A stretch of 38,739 bases of DNA, taken from the NCBI GenBank assembly GCA_005883405.1, contig VBGG01000126.1, forward strand, positions 1-38,739, written 5' to 3'. Positions 24,360 through 31,025 of this stretch are shown one piece after another. Each line of letters begins with the position of its first letter. Position 1 is the stretch's first letter. A model generated the notes under the pieces. The model did not search any database. It saw only the letters and a program-made list of their open reading frames with translations, and had not been told where the DNA came from. The stretch comes from Chloroflexota bacterium. GTDB taxonomy: Bacteria; Chloroflexota; UBA6077; CF-72. Made by a program: the position numbers and the translations under genes.

Positions 24360-25268
24360 ATGGCGCACCGTTCCCTGAGCGACGCCCGCTGGCGCGAGGC
24401 GGCCATCGGCCTGGCCATGGTCGCGCCGCCGATCGCCGTGCTGCTGTTCCTGATCGCCCTGCCTGCCGTCCAGGCGACGATCTTCTCGCTGGGCATCGTC
24501 CCCAGCGACAACCTGGTGTTCAGCACCGGCCAGCATCTGATCAAAAGCGACGCACCCACGTTGGCCGTCTATCGCGACCTGCTGGCCAGCCCCTTCATCC
24601 GCGATGACCTGTGGCTCACCATCTGGATCAGCCTGCTGTCGGTGGTGCTGGTCGCGATCGTCTCCTATGTCCTGGCGCTGTATGTCCGCTTCGGCAGCGT
24701 CCCCTTGCCGCGCATCGTCCGCTCGCTGTACCTGGTGCCGATGTTCGTGCCGGTCGTGATCGCCTCCTACGCCGCGATCACCTTCTACGTGGATCGCGGC
24801 GTTCTGGCGTCCATCCTGCACGTCCTCGGGCTGCCGTTTGCCTCGCCCGCCTACAAGCCCGCTGGCGTGGTCATCACGCAGGTCTGGTTCAACATCCCGT
24901 TCGCCGTGCTGATGCTCGGGTCGGGCCTGGATGGCATCGAGCAGGAGTTGATCGAGTCAGCTCACGACGTGGGCGCCGGTTTCCTGCGGGTGCTCTGGCG
25001 CATCGTCCTGCCGATGAACCTCGTGCCGCTGTTGATCGTGCTCACGTTCACCTTCATCGGCGTCGTCGGCAGCTTCACCATCCCGTTTCTGATCGGTGCG
25101 AACGCACCGCAGATGATGGGCGTGGCCATCCAGGCGTACTTCTCCAACTACAACCAGCCCCAGCCCGCGGTGGCGATGGCGGTCCTGCTGTTCGCCATCT
25201 GCGCGCTGGCTGGTGCCCTGTACGTCTGGGCCACCTCGCGCTCCGGGAAGCACGCGGTGACGGTGTGA
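24360..25268 (+). CDS. ABC transporter permease 1
   Basis: The start is ATG 24360 just after the repeat; the track start lies within the repeat. It has 302 residues with about six TM helices and the EAA loop IESAHDVGAGFLRVLWRIVLP, which docks the ATPase. The family resembles binding-protein-dependent permeases of the spermidine/putrescine, iron or sugar groups. The GTG start of permease 2 overlaps its TGA. No clear ribosome site is seen at the repeat-proximal start, so expression may have suffered. Confidence 0.85.
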   Translation: MAHRSLSDARWREAAIGLAMVAPPIAVLLFLIALPAVQATIFSLGIVPSDNLVFSTGQHLIKSDAPTLAVYRDLLASPFIRDDLWLTIWISLLSVVLVAIVSYVLALYVRFGSVPLPRIVRSLYLVPMFVPVVIASYAAITFYVDRGVLASILHVLGLPFASPAYKPAGVVITQVWFNIPFAVLMLGSGLDGIEQELIESAHDVGAGFLRVLWRIVLPMNLVPLLIVLTFTFIGVVGSFTIPFLIGANAPQMMGVAIQAYFSNYNQPQPAVAMAVLLFAICALAGALYVWATSRSGKHAVTV

Positions 25269-26137
25269 CGACCGCCTCACTCCCGAAGCCCGAAGTCGCG
25301 CCCGGCCTGCGGCTCACGTGGTTCTGGGACGTACCGGAGTTCCGTCGCGCGATGGGGCTCGTGCTGGTGCTCGCGCTGAGCAGCTTCTTGCTGCTGCCGC
25401 TCCTCACCTTGCTGCTGTGGGCGTTTGCCGATGAGTGGCGGTACCCGGGTGTCGTGCCGCAGTCTGCATCTCTGAAGTGGTGGGACTGGGTGTTGACCAA
25501 CGGGGACGTCGGTTCGGCCGTGCGCTACAGCTTTATGACCGCGCCCGTGGTCACGCTGATCGCCGCGATCATCTGCCTGCCCGCGGCGTACAGCTTTTCG
25601 CGGTTTCGCTTCCCCGGTCGAAGGACGCTGTTCATCAGCTTGCTGGCCGCGAACGCGTTCCCCAAGATCGGTCTGTACGTGGCCATCGCCACGCTGTTCT
25701 TCCGCCTGAATCTGATGGGCACGTACTGGGGCGTGGTCCTGATCCAGCTGGTGGGCACGCTCGTGGCGATGGTCTGGATCCCCGCCGCGGGCTTCGACAG
25801 CGTCTCCCGCGAGCTCGAAGACGCCGCGCGTGACGCCGGCGCCGGTCCGCTGCGCGTCTTCTGGAGCATCACCTTGCCGCTCGCGATGCCGGCGATCGTC
25901 GTCGCGTCGTTTCTGGCATTCATCGCCGCGTTTGACGAAGCGCAGGGCACGCTGATTGTCGGGTCGCCGACGATCGTCACCATGCCGACGCTGATGTACA
26001 CGCTGGTGGTGAATTATCCCGAGCCGGTAGGCGCCATCTTCTCGATTCTGCTGTCGGCGCCATCGGTCATCCTGCTGCTGATCGCACGCCGCTTTCTACT
26101 CGCGGGCTATCTCGCCGCCGGCTTCAAAGGTCGCTGA
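25265..26137 (+). CDS. ABC transporter permease 2
   Basis: The real start is GTG 25265, overlapping the permease 1 stop (GTGA); the long track frame upstream is a shadow. It has 290 residues, six predicted TM helices and the EAA loop LEDAARDAGAGPLRVFWSITLP. Sequence style (PAAYSFSRFRFPGRR) is that of carbohydrate- or glycerol-phosphate-type inner permeases. It ends TGATG, overlapping the ATPase start by one base. Confidence 0.87.
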   Translation: MTTASLPKPEVAPGLRLTWFWDVPEFRRAMGLVLVLALSSFLLLPLLTLLLWAFADEWRYPGVVPQSASLKWWDWVLTNGDVGSAVRYSFMTAPVVTLIAAIICLPAAYSFSRFRFPGRRTLFISLLAANAFPKIGLYVAIATLFFRLNLMGTYWGVVLIQLVGTLVAMVWIPAAGFDSVSRELEDAARDAGAGPLRVFWSITLPLAMPAIVVASFLAFIAAFDEAQGTLIVGSPTIVTMPTLMYTLVVNYPEPVGAIFSILLSAPSVILLLIARRFLLAGYLAAGFKGR

Positions 26138-27339
26138 TGGCGAGGCTCGAGCTCGATCACCTGGTAAAGCGGTATGGCCGCGGTGGCGAGCCCGCCGTGC
26201 AGGACCTGTCGCTCGAAGTAAATGACGGCGAGTTCGTGTGTCTGCTGGGGCCGTCGGGCTGTGGCAAGACGACGACGCTGCGCCTGATCGGCGGGTTTCT
26301 CAAGCCCGACGCGGGCGACGTGCGCATCGATGGCACGAGCATCCTGAAAGAGCCGCCCGAGCGACGGCCAACGGCGATGGTCTTCCAGCGCTACGCGCTG
26401 TGGCCGCACATGACCGTGTGGGACAACATCGCTTTCGGCCTGCAGGTGCGCCGCCGGCCGCGTGATGAGATCGCCCGACGTGTCGAGGCGGCGCTCGAGC
26501 TGGTCGGGCTGCCAGCGATGGGCCGCCGTTATCCGGCTCAGCTTTCGGGAGGTCAGCAACAGCGCGTCGCCCTGGCACGGGCGCTGGTCCTCGAGCCGCG
26601 CATCCTGCTGCTCGACGAGCCACTCTCCAACCTGGACGCACAGCTGCGTGTGCATATGCGCACGGAGCTCACCGCCATTCAGCGCCGCGTGGGGATCACC
26701 ACGGTCTTTGTCACCCACGATCAGGAGGAGGCGATGTCCATCGCCGATCGGATCGCGGTGATGAACGCGGGAGTGCTCGAGCAGATGGACTCGCCCGAGG
26801 AGATCTACGCCCAACCCGCGACGCTGTTCGTGGCGACGTTCATCGGCACCATGAACCGTCTCGACGCCCACGTAGATGCCGGCTGGGTTCGAGCTGGCCC
26901 GTTCGTGGCGGCCTTGCCCGACATAGGTCGGCTGAATGCTGGTAGCGGCGCTAGCGTGGATGGCGCGCTGGTCGCGGGCGTGCGACCCGAGGACCTGGTG
27001 CTCGAGACAGCCGGGCAAGGCGTGCCCGCGCGCATCGACAGCGTGGTCGACCTCGGCCACTACCGCCGCGTGACGCTCACCGCGGAAGGCACCAGTCTGC
27101 TGGCATTTGTCCCGCGGTCGGAGCCCATTCCCACCGACCGCCTCACCGTCGCTCCCCGCCGCCTATTGCTGTACGCCGACGGTCACCTGCTGGCAACCAA
27201 CGAAGGCGGCGTGAAGCGCAGCGGGTCGAACGCTTCGGGATCGACGGGCGGCGGTTCGCCGTCGATCAGCGCCATCAGCAGCGCGATCGAGCCGGGCAAG
27301 GGCGCGATTCCGCTCGGCCCGTGGCCCGTCAGGAAGTAG
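26137..27339 (+). CDS. ABC transporter ATPase with chimeric C-terminal tail
   Basis: A 400-residue importer ATPase: Walker A GPSGCGKTT (38-46), Q-loop VFQRYALWPHMTVWDN, signature LSGGQQQR (136-143), Walker B ILLLDEP (156-162), H-loop VFVTHDQEEA, then a TOBE-type regulatory domain (~240-355). It energises the two permeases. From about residue 358 the tail (GVKRSGSNASGSTGGG...) is antisense to a FAD-oxidoreductase remnant on the other strand. The native stop was therefore probably lost at a rearrangement and a random tail added. Walker and TOBE parts are intact. Confidence 0.88.
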   Translation: MARLELDHLVKRYGRGGEPAVQDLSLEVNDGEFVCLLGPSGCGKTTTLRLIGGFLKPDAGDVRIDGTSILKEPPERRPTAMVFQRYALWPHMTVWDNIAFGLQVRRRPRDEIARRVEAALELVGLPAMGRRYPAQLSGGQQQRVALARALVLEPRILLLDEPLSNLDAQLRVHMRTELTAIQRRVGITTVFVTHDQEEAMSIADRIAVMNAGVLEQMDSPEEIYAQPATLFVATFIGTMNRLDAHVDAGWVRAGPFVAALPDIGRLNAGSGASVDGALVAGVRPEDLVLETAGQGVPARIDSVVDLGHYRRVTLTAEGTSLLAFVPRSEPIPTDRLTVAPRRLLLYADGHLLATNEGGVKRSGSNASGSTGGGSPSISAISSAIEPGKGAIPLGPWPVRK

Positions 27340-27390
27340 AGGCCCTCGCATGCGCCTCGGCCGATCAGTGGCAGCCTGCCCGCGGCCTAT
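27183..27390 (-). pseudogene. C-terminal remnant of a DadA/glycine-oxidase-like FAD oxidoreductase
   Basis: On the minus strand the frame reads AAGRLPLIGRGACEGLYFLT, then GHGPSGIAPLPGSIALLMAL and EPPPVDPEAFDPLRFTPP. This is the FAD-binding C-terminal end of D-amino-acid dehydrogenase-like proteins, where the second flavin loop is GLYxATGHGPxGI. Only ~60 residues remain; an in-frame TAG cuts the frame upstream. It overlaps the last ~130 bases of the ABC ATPase on the other strand, which marks a deletion or rearrangement junction. Confidence 0.75.
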
Positions 27391-27460
27391 CCCCTCCGAA
27401 AGTGTCTAGCGACTGACATTCTGTCCGCCCGACGCCTCCGAGGCGAAGCGGTGCCCCACC

Positions 27461-27515
27461 AGAAGTTCGGCCGACAAGCCGCTTTCGGCACAAGACGCAG
27501 TCGGCCGACCTTCTT
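27461..27515 (+). repeat. Type-2 hairpin repeat (AGAAGTTCGGCCG), copy 1
   Basis: It begins AGAAGTTCGGCCG and ends with its near-complement CGGCCGACCTTCTT, making a 13-bp terminal stem with one mismatch around a ~27-base interior. It is followed by GTGACAGTTGGCCT before the next unit. Confidence 0.85.
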
Positions 27516-27529
27516 GTGACAGTTGGCCT

Positions 27530-27586
27530 AGAAGTTCGGCCGACAAGCCGCCTTTTCGGCACGAGTCGCAGGCGGCCGAACTTCTT
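27530..27586 (+). repeat. Type-2 hairpin repeat, copy 2
   Basis: Terminal arms AGAAGTTCGGCCG and CGGCCGAACTTCT pair perfectly. The interior has GCCGCC/GGCGGC, which can extend the stem, around TTTTCGGCACGAGTCGCA. It is followed by TGACAGATTGG and then the first type-1 unit. Confidence 0.88.
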
Positions 27587-27597
27587 TGACAGATTGG

Positions 27598-27657
27598 CCT
27601 AGTAACGCGGCCACCGAGATTTCGAGGCATTTCATACTTTTCGGCCGCGTTCCTAGG
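27598..27657 (+). repeat. Type-1 hairpin repeat (CCTAG...CCTAGG), copy 1
   Basis: Arms CCTAGTAACGCGGCC and GGCCGCGTTCCTAGG pair with one mismatch. The interior holds ACCGAGATTTCGAGGCATTT and CATACTTTTC. It matches the element at 38251-38310 on the opposite strand almost base for base. Confidence 0.88.
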
Positions 27658-27712
27658 ACCGCGGCCACCGAGACTCCGAGGCATTCACTACCTTTTCGGC
27701 CGCGGTCCTGGG
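27652..27712 (+). repeat. Type-1 hairpin repeat, copy 2
   Basis: It shares the CCTAGG of copy 1 as its left end, runs through ACCGCGGCCACCGAGACTCC and ends GCCGCGGTCCTGGG. Differences from copy 1 in one arm are matched by compensating changes in the other (AACGCGG/CCGCGTT versus ACCGCGG/CCGCGGT), which implies the stem is maintained. Confidence 0.88.
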
Positions 27713-27785
27713 CACTGTCACAGCCGAGGACTGGTTCCGGCAGTGATTCGGCGATGCCTCGGGGTAGGATGGGCAGCCGGAGCCG

Positions 27786-28505
27786 ATGAGCTGGGACGAG
27801 GCGTTCGCCGATCACTACGAGGAATGGTCGGCATCGATGACGGCCGACGTTGCGTTCTACGTCGAGCTGGCACGCGAGGCGAACGGGCCGCTGGTCGAGC
27901 TTGCCATCGGGAATGGGCGGGTCGCGATCCCCGTGGCGCAGGCGACGGGCCAGCGGGTTGTCGGCATTGACTCCTCGCCGGCGATGCTTGCGCAAGCCCG
28001 TGCCCGGGCGGCCAAAGCGGGCGTGCAGCTCGACTTGCGCGAGGGTGACATGCGGGATCTTGCGCTCGAGGAGCCGGCCGCGCTGATCTACTGTCCATTC
28101 CGGGCGCTCCTGCACCTGCCGACCTGGGCCGACCGCCGCCGTACCTTCGAGCGCGTTGCCGCCTCGCTCCGCCCTGAGGGGCGGTTCGCCTGGAACGCGT
28201 TTGCCTTCGACCACCGGATCGCCGCGCGCCTCGACGGCCAGCACCAGGAGAAGCCCGTCCCGCACACGATCCAATACTCGGTGGGCGACAACCGCATCGA
28301 CATCACGCTCGACGGCGGTGGGAAGAGCTCGCTGTGGCCGGCAACCAAGAACGAGTGGCTCGGGCTGCTCGACGTCGCCGGTCTCCAGGTGGAGGCGCTC
28401 TACGGCGGCTTCGCCCACGAGCCGTTTGCCGACGACAGCCAGGAATACGTGTTCGTCGCCCGCCGTCCTCGAGTGACGTTGCTGGTCTCAGCGGCGCGTT
28501 CTTGA
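27786..28505 (+). CDS. Class I SAM-dependent methyltransferase, C-terminus chimeric
   Basis: A 239-residue protein with a Rossmann SAM fold: motif I VELAIGNGRVAIPVA (37-51), motif II GIDSSPAML, motif III LREGDMRDLAL and motif IV LIYCPFRALLHL, followed by SLRPEGRFAWNAFA. Substrate is unknown. The fold should end at EYVFVARRP; the last ~12 residues (RVTLLVSAARS) come from sequence overlapping an MFS remnant in another frame, so the original stop was replaced. The fold itself is complete and may be active. Confidence 0.82.
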   Translation: MSWDEAFADHYEEWSASMTADVAFYVELAREANGPLVELAIGNGRVAIPVAQATGQRVVGIDSSPAMLAQARARAAKAGVQLDLREGDMRDLALEEPAALIYCPFRALLHLPTWADRRRTFERVAASLRPEGRFAWNAFAFDHRIAARLDGQHQEKPVPHTIQYSVGDNRIDITLDGGGKSSLWPATKNEWLGLLDVAGLQVEALYGGFAHEPFADDSQEYVFVARRPRVTLLVSAARS

Positions 28506-28620
28506 GGCTGCCGCAGTTCGCCAGCGGCATCCTCGGCGGCGCGGTCATCGACCGCCTGGGCTATCGGCGTGTCAGCGTTGCCGCCGACCTGATCAGCGGC
28601 GCTGGCACCGCCGGTCGGCC
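28465..28620 (+). pseudogene. Fragment of an MFS transporter
   Basis: In the frame overlapping the methyltransferase end, the sequence reads DVAGLSGAFLRLPQFASGIL, then GGAVIDRLGYRRVSVAADLI. This is the helix 1-2 region of an MFS carrier with its DRLGYRR loop motif. Homology stops near 28620 and nothing else of the carrier is present. It marks another deletion junction. 28621-28681 shows nothing. Confidence 0.6.
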
Positions 28621-28681
28621 AGCACGCGGCGCGCCCCGGGTGAACAGCGGGCTGCCTGCTGTCAGGTCGGCTGCGCTGATA

Positions 28682-28990
28682 TCAGCCGCGGCCGCCCGAG
28701 TGCCGAATAGCGTCGACCAGCTCCGCCTTGGTCATCTTGCTGCGACCCTCGATGTTCATCTCTTTGGCGCGGTTGTAGACCTCGTCTCGCGATCTGCTCT
28801 CGAGGCCGCGGTTCGGGTTGCCCGTGCCTTGCGTTCGCCGGTTGGGCGTCCGCCCTTCCATGCGTCGGCGTTTGTTCACGGTGCGGGCGGCGATCTCCTC
28901 CGCGCGGTCCTCGGACACACCACGCTCCTCAGACCCCTCCTTGATGTGTTCGTACATCCGCTCGTCTTTATTGCTCCAGGCTTTTGGCAT
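28682..28990 (-). CDS. Small Rho-N/SAP-like protein, often annotated plasmid stabilization protein
   Basis: A 102-residue, very basic protein: MPKAWSNKDERMYEHIKEGS, then EIAARTVNKRRR, TQGTGNPNRGLESRS and a C-terminal SAP/Rho-N-like helix pair (YNRAKEMNIEGRSKMTKAEL). This arrangement is a widespread small family usually annotated as Rho-termination-factor-like or plasmid stabilization protein. It probably binds nucleic acid. No toxin partner is seen next to it. Confidence 0.85.
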   Translation of the reverse strand: MPKAWSNKDERMYEHIKEGSEERGVSEDRAEEIAARTVNKRRRMEGRTPNRRTQGTGNPNRGLESRSRDEVYNRAKEMNIEGRSKMTKAELVDAIRHSGGRG

Positions 28991-29081
28991 ATCCCACTGA
29001 AAAGCAGATCGCGTGCCGTACTCGTCCCAGACGGTAGAATCTGTCGCCTGGATTGGCGCCGCGGGAATCGGCGTCCGTCTT

Positions 29082-29154
29082 GCGCCCGTAGCTCAGCGGA
29101 TAGAGCATCAGTCTTCGGAACTGAGGGTCGGGAGTTCGAATCTCTCCGGGCGCG
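29082..29154 (+). tRNA. tRNA-Arg (anticodon TCG)
   Basis: Acceptor GCGCCCG pairs with CGGGCGC, the D-arm is GCTC...GAGC and the anticodon stem TCAGT/ACTGA encloses CTTCGGA with anticodon TCG. The T-arm is GGGAG-TTCGAAT-CTCTC (one G-T/mismatch) and the discriminator is G. It reads CGA and, by wobble, other CGN codons. CCA is not encoded. Confidence 0.93.
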
Positions 29155-29275
29155 CCTCGTCAGGCGCGTACAGACCCGTGTCATAACAACAACTATCGAC
29201 ACGAGGCGTCACGTAGACCGTCACGCCGGACGCAAGCAGCGTCATCTGGACGTCACAATAAAGTCAGACTGTTGG

Positions 29276-29350
29276 GGTGAGCGACCGGGGTCGAACCGGC
29301 GACCTTCGGAGCCACAATCCGACGCTCTAACCAACTGAGCTACGCCCACC
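29276..29350 (-). tRNA. tRNA-His (anticodon GTG)
   Basis: On the minus strand acceptor GTGGGCG pairs with CGCTCAC, preceded by an extra G that can serve as the -1 guanosine of histidine tRNAs. The anticodon stem TCGGA/TCCGA encloses TTGTGGC (anticodon GTG). The T-arm holds GGTTCGACCC and discriminator C73 is present as expected. Confidence 0.95.
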
Positions 29351-29552
29351 ACGAACAAAAAGCGCTATTGGGCTCTCAAACAACGCCGGACATCCAGGCC
29401 GTGTGGCTTTCAGGCGGAGATGGGCGGGCGTTCCGAGCGGCCCGATTATATCTGAATTCGGGGCGCACGGGCGAGCGCCCACACGCCGGTCAGGGTCGAC
29501 GCTGGCCCCGGGCTAGCAGAACGCCCGCGGCCGACGGGCAGCAAGCAGAACG

Positions 29553-30158
29553 TCAGCCCGCGGCCGACAGCAGCACGCGAGAGCTATTCAGGCGTGCCGT
29601 CGCCCGCGTCAGACAGTGCCGCGCTCCAGCCGAGAGGTCGCGGCAACGTGTCAAGTCTTCGATCGTCGCCTCCCTGTTCAAGGCCAGCGAGGCGGCGTCG
29701 GCGCGCGTCATCCCCGCGATGCGCCGCTGATGCAGATCAGGCGGATACCGCCACCAGGTGGCGTGCTCAGTCGACTCCAGGGCTTCTGTCGGCTCGGCGG
29801 GCGCGGACACCAGCCGAGCCACCACGTCGACGAGCTCGTCCAGGTCAAACGGCTTCGCCATGAACGCCTGCACGTTGAGTGCCTGGGTCAGTCGCGCCGG
29901 GTCGTGTTCCGCGGTCATCACCGCCACCGGCACGTCGGCTAGCGCGGGGTCGGCCCGGCAGACCCGCAGGAAGGTCTGCCCATCCATGATCGGCATGTTG
30001 AGATCGAGCACCACGCCGTGCGGCAGCGCCTTACGCATACGATCGAGCGCCTCCGCCCCATTGGCGGCGACGACGGCGGTATAACCCGCATCGCGAAGCA
30101 CCTGACTGACTATGGTGCGTATGTCCGGCTCGTCGTCCACGACGAGGACGCGCTTCAA
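29553..30158 (-). CDS. Response regulator with a C-terminal extension
   Basis: A 201-residue protein starting at TTG. The receiver domain (1-~120) has VDDE, D52 in VLDLNMP, T in VMTAEHD and K in AKPFD. The ~80-residue extension (TEALESTEHATWWRYPPDLH...) is not a known output domain; it ends Ala/Arg-rich. It might be a real unknown output or read-through into non-coding sequence. It is divergent from the glycosyltransferase and downstream of the two tRNA genes. 29351-29552 shows no gene. Confidence 0.8.
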   Translation of the reverse strand: MKRVLVVDDEPDIRTIVSQVLRDAGYTAVVAANGAEALDRMRKALPHGVVLDLNMPIMDGQTFLRVCRADPALADVPVAVMTAEHDPARLTQALNVQAFMAKPFDLDELVDVVARLVSAPAEPTEALESTEHATWWRYPPDLHQRRIAGMTRADAASLALNREATIEDLTRCRDLSAGARHCLTRATARLNSSRVLLSAAG

Positions 30159-30269
30159 GGCACTGGCCTGCCCCTACGCGGCCCCGCAGAATGCGTGCCA
30201 CGCCGTCCCCACACGCCGACGTAGAATGCCGCCGCGAGCACGTGAGTGCCGGGGGAGAAGGCTCTGAGC

Positions 30270-31025
30270 TTGAATCCGAGCGTCTCGGTCGTCATTCGAG
30301 CCAAGAACGAGGCGCGCTTCATCGGCGAGACGCTGGAAGCCATCTTCACCCCCGAGGCGGTGCGTCGTCCCCGCCATGTCGTCGTAGTCGACTCGGGCTC
30401 GACCGATGGCACGCAGGCAATCGTCAACGCGTTTCCCACCACCCTGATTCAGATCCGTCCCGACGAATTCACGTATGGCTACGCGCTCAACCTGGGCGTG
30501 GCCAATTGCGACGCGGAGATCGTGGCCACGCTGAGTGCGCACTCGCTGCCGAGCAGTCCCGATTGGCTGCTCAATCTGGTCGAGCCGTTTACCCGACCGC
30601 GAGTTGCCGGCGTGTATGGCCGCCAACTGCCACGGTCGAACGCGACCATCTTCGAGCTACTCGGCATGCGGCTCACTGGCGTGCTGAGCGACACGCCTCG
30701 CGTCCTGGATCGTCAACCGCTCTTCTCGAATGCCAACGGTGCGTTCCGAAGATCGCTGTGGCTGGAGCACCCGTTCGATGAAAACGTCGGCGGCGCCGAA
30801 GACATCGCCTGGGTGCGCACGATGCAAGAACGCGGCTACCTGATTGCCTACCAGCCGACGGCGTCGGTGTACCACTCGCATGGGGAGCCGATCTGGCGAC
30901 ATCTGCGGCGCGCCAGCCGCGACGTGCCGACCGTGGTCGGCAACTTCTTGCACCTTGGCTCTGGTGGTCACGTGGTCCACAAGCCAGTGCAAGCGGACCC
31001 GGTCACGCGACCCGCGCCCGACTAG
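30270..31025 (+). CDS. Family 2 glycosyltransferase
   Basis: The start is TTG 30270 because GGGGGAGAAGG stands 8 bases upstream; the GTG at 30246 would place this site inside the gene. The product (251 residues) has a GT-A fold: VSVVIRAKNEARFIGETLEA, VVVDSGSTDGTQAI (nucleotide loop), and a FTYGYALNLGVANCDAEIVA segment with the acceptor-side motif. The later NVGGAEDIAWVRTMQERGY gives the catalytic ED. The style is that of rhamnosyltransferase-like enzymes for surface glycans. It has no TM. Its end overlaps the kinase gene by 23 bases, tail to tail. Confidence 0.85.
   Translation: MNPSVSVVIRAKNEARFIGETLEAIFTPEAVRRPRHVVVVDSGSTDGTQAIVNAFPTTLIQIRPDEFTYGYALNLGVANCDAEIVATLSAHSLPSSPDWLLNLVEPFTRPRVAGVYGRQLPRSNATIFELLGMRLTGVLSDTPRVLDRQPLFSNANGAFRRSLWLEHPFDENVGGAEDIAWVRTMQERGYLIAYQPTASVYHSHGEPIWRHLRRASRDVPTVVGNFLHLGSGGHVVHKPVQADPVTRPAPD

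Larger units (their letters stand above)
27391..27785. other. Intergenic region filled by a hairpin-repeat array
   Basis: Apart from the four palindromic units annotated separately, no gene is seen. Minus ORFs in the track here (such as 27406-27684) are translations of the repeats. The array separates the ABC operon debris from the methyltransferase gene. Confidence 0.7.

Noticed and set aside
24611-26137. 508-residue single permease
   Set aside because: The N-terminal ~218 residues are the wrong frame of permease 1; the real gene starts at GTG 25265.
27461-27712. CRISPR-like array
   Set aside because: Units are themselves palindromes of two types with constant spacers; there are no unique spacers and no cas genes.
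27528-28418. 296-residue minus-strand ORF
   Set aside because: Antisense to the methyltransferase and ending in repeat sequence.
28682-28990. Toxin-antitoxin system
   Set aside because: The plasmid stabilization name is historical for this family; no partner toxin gene lies next to it.
29368-29730. 120-residue plus ORF after tRNA-His
   Set aside because: Mostly antisense to the response regulator; no motif and no ribosome site.
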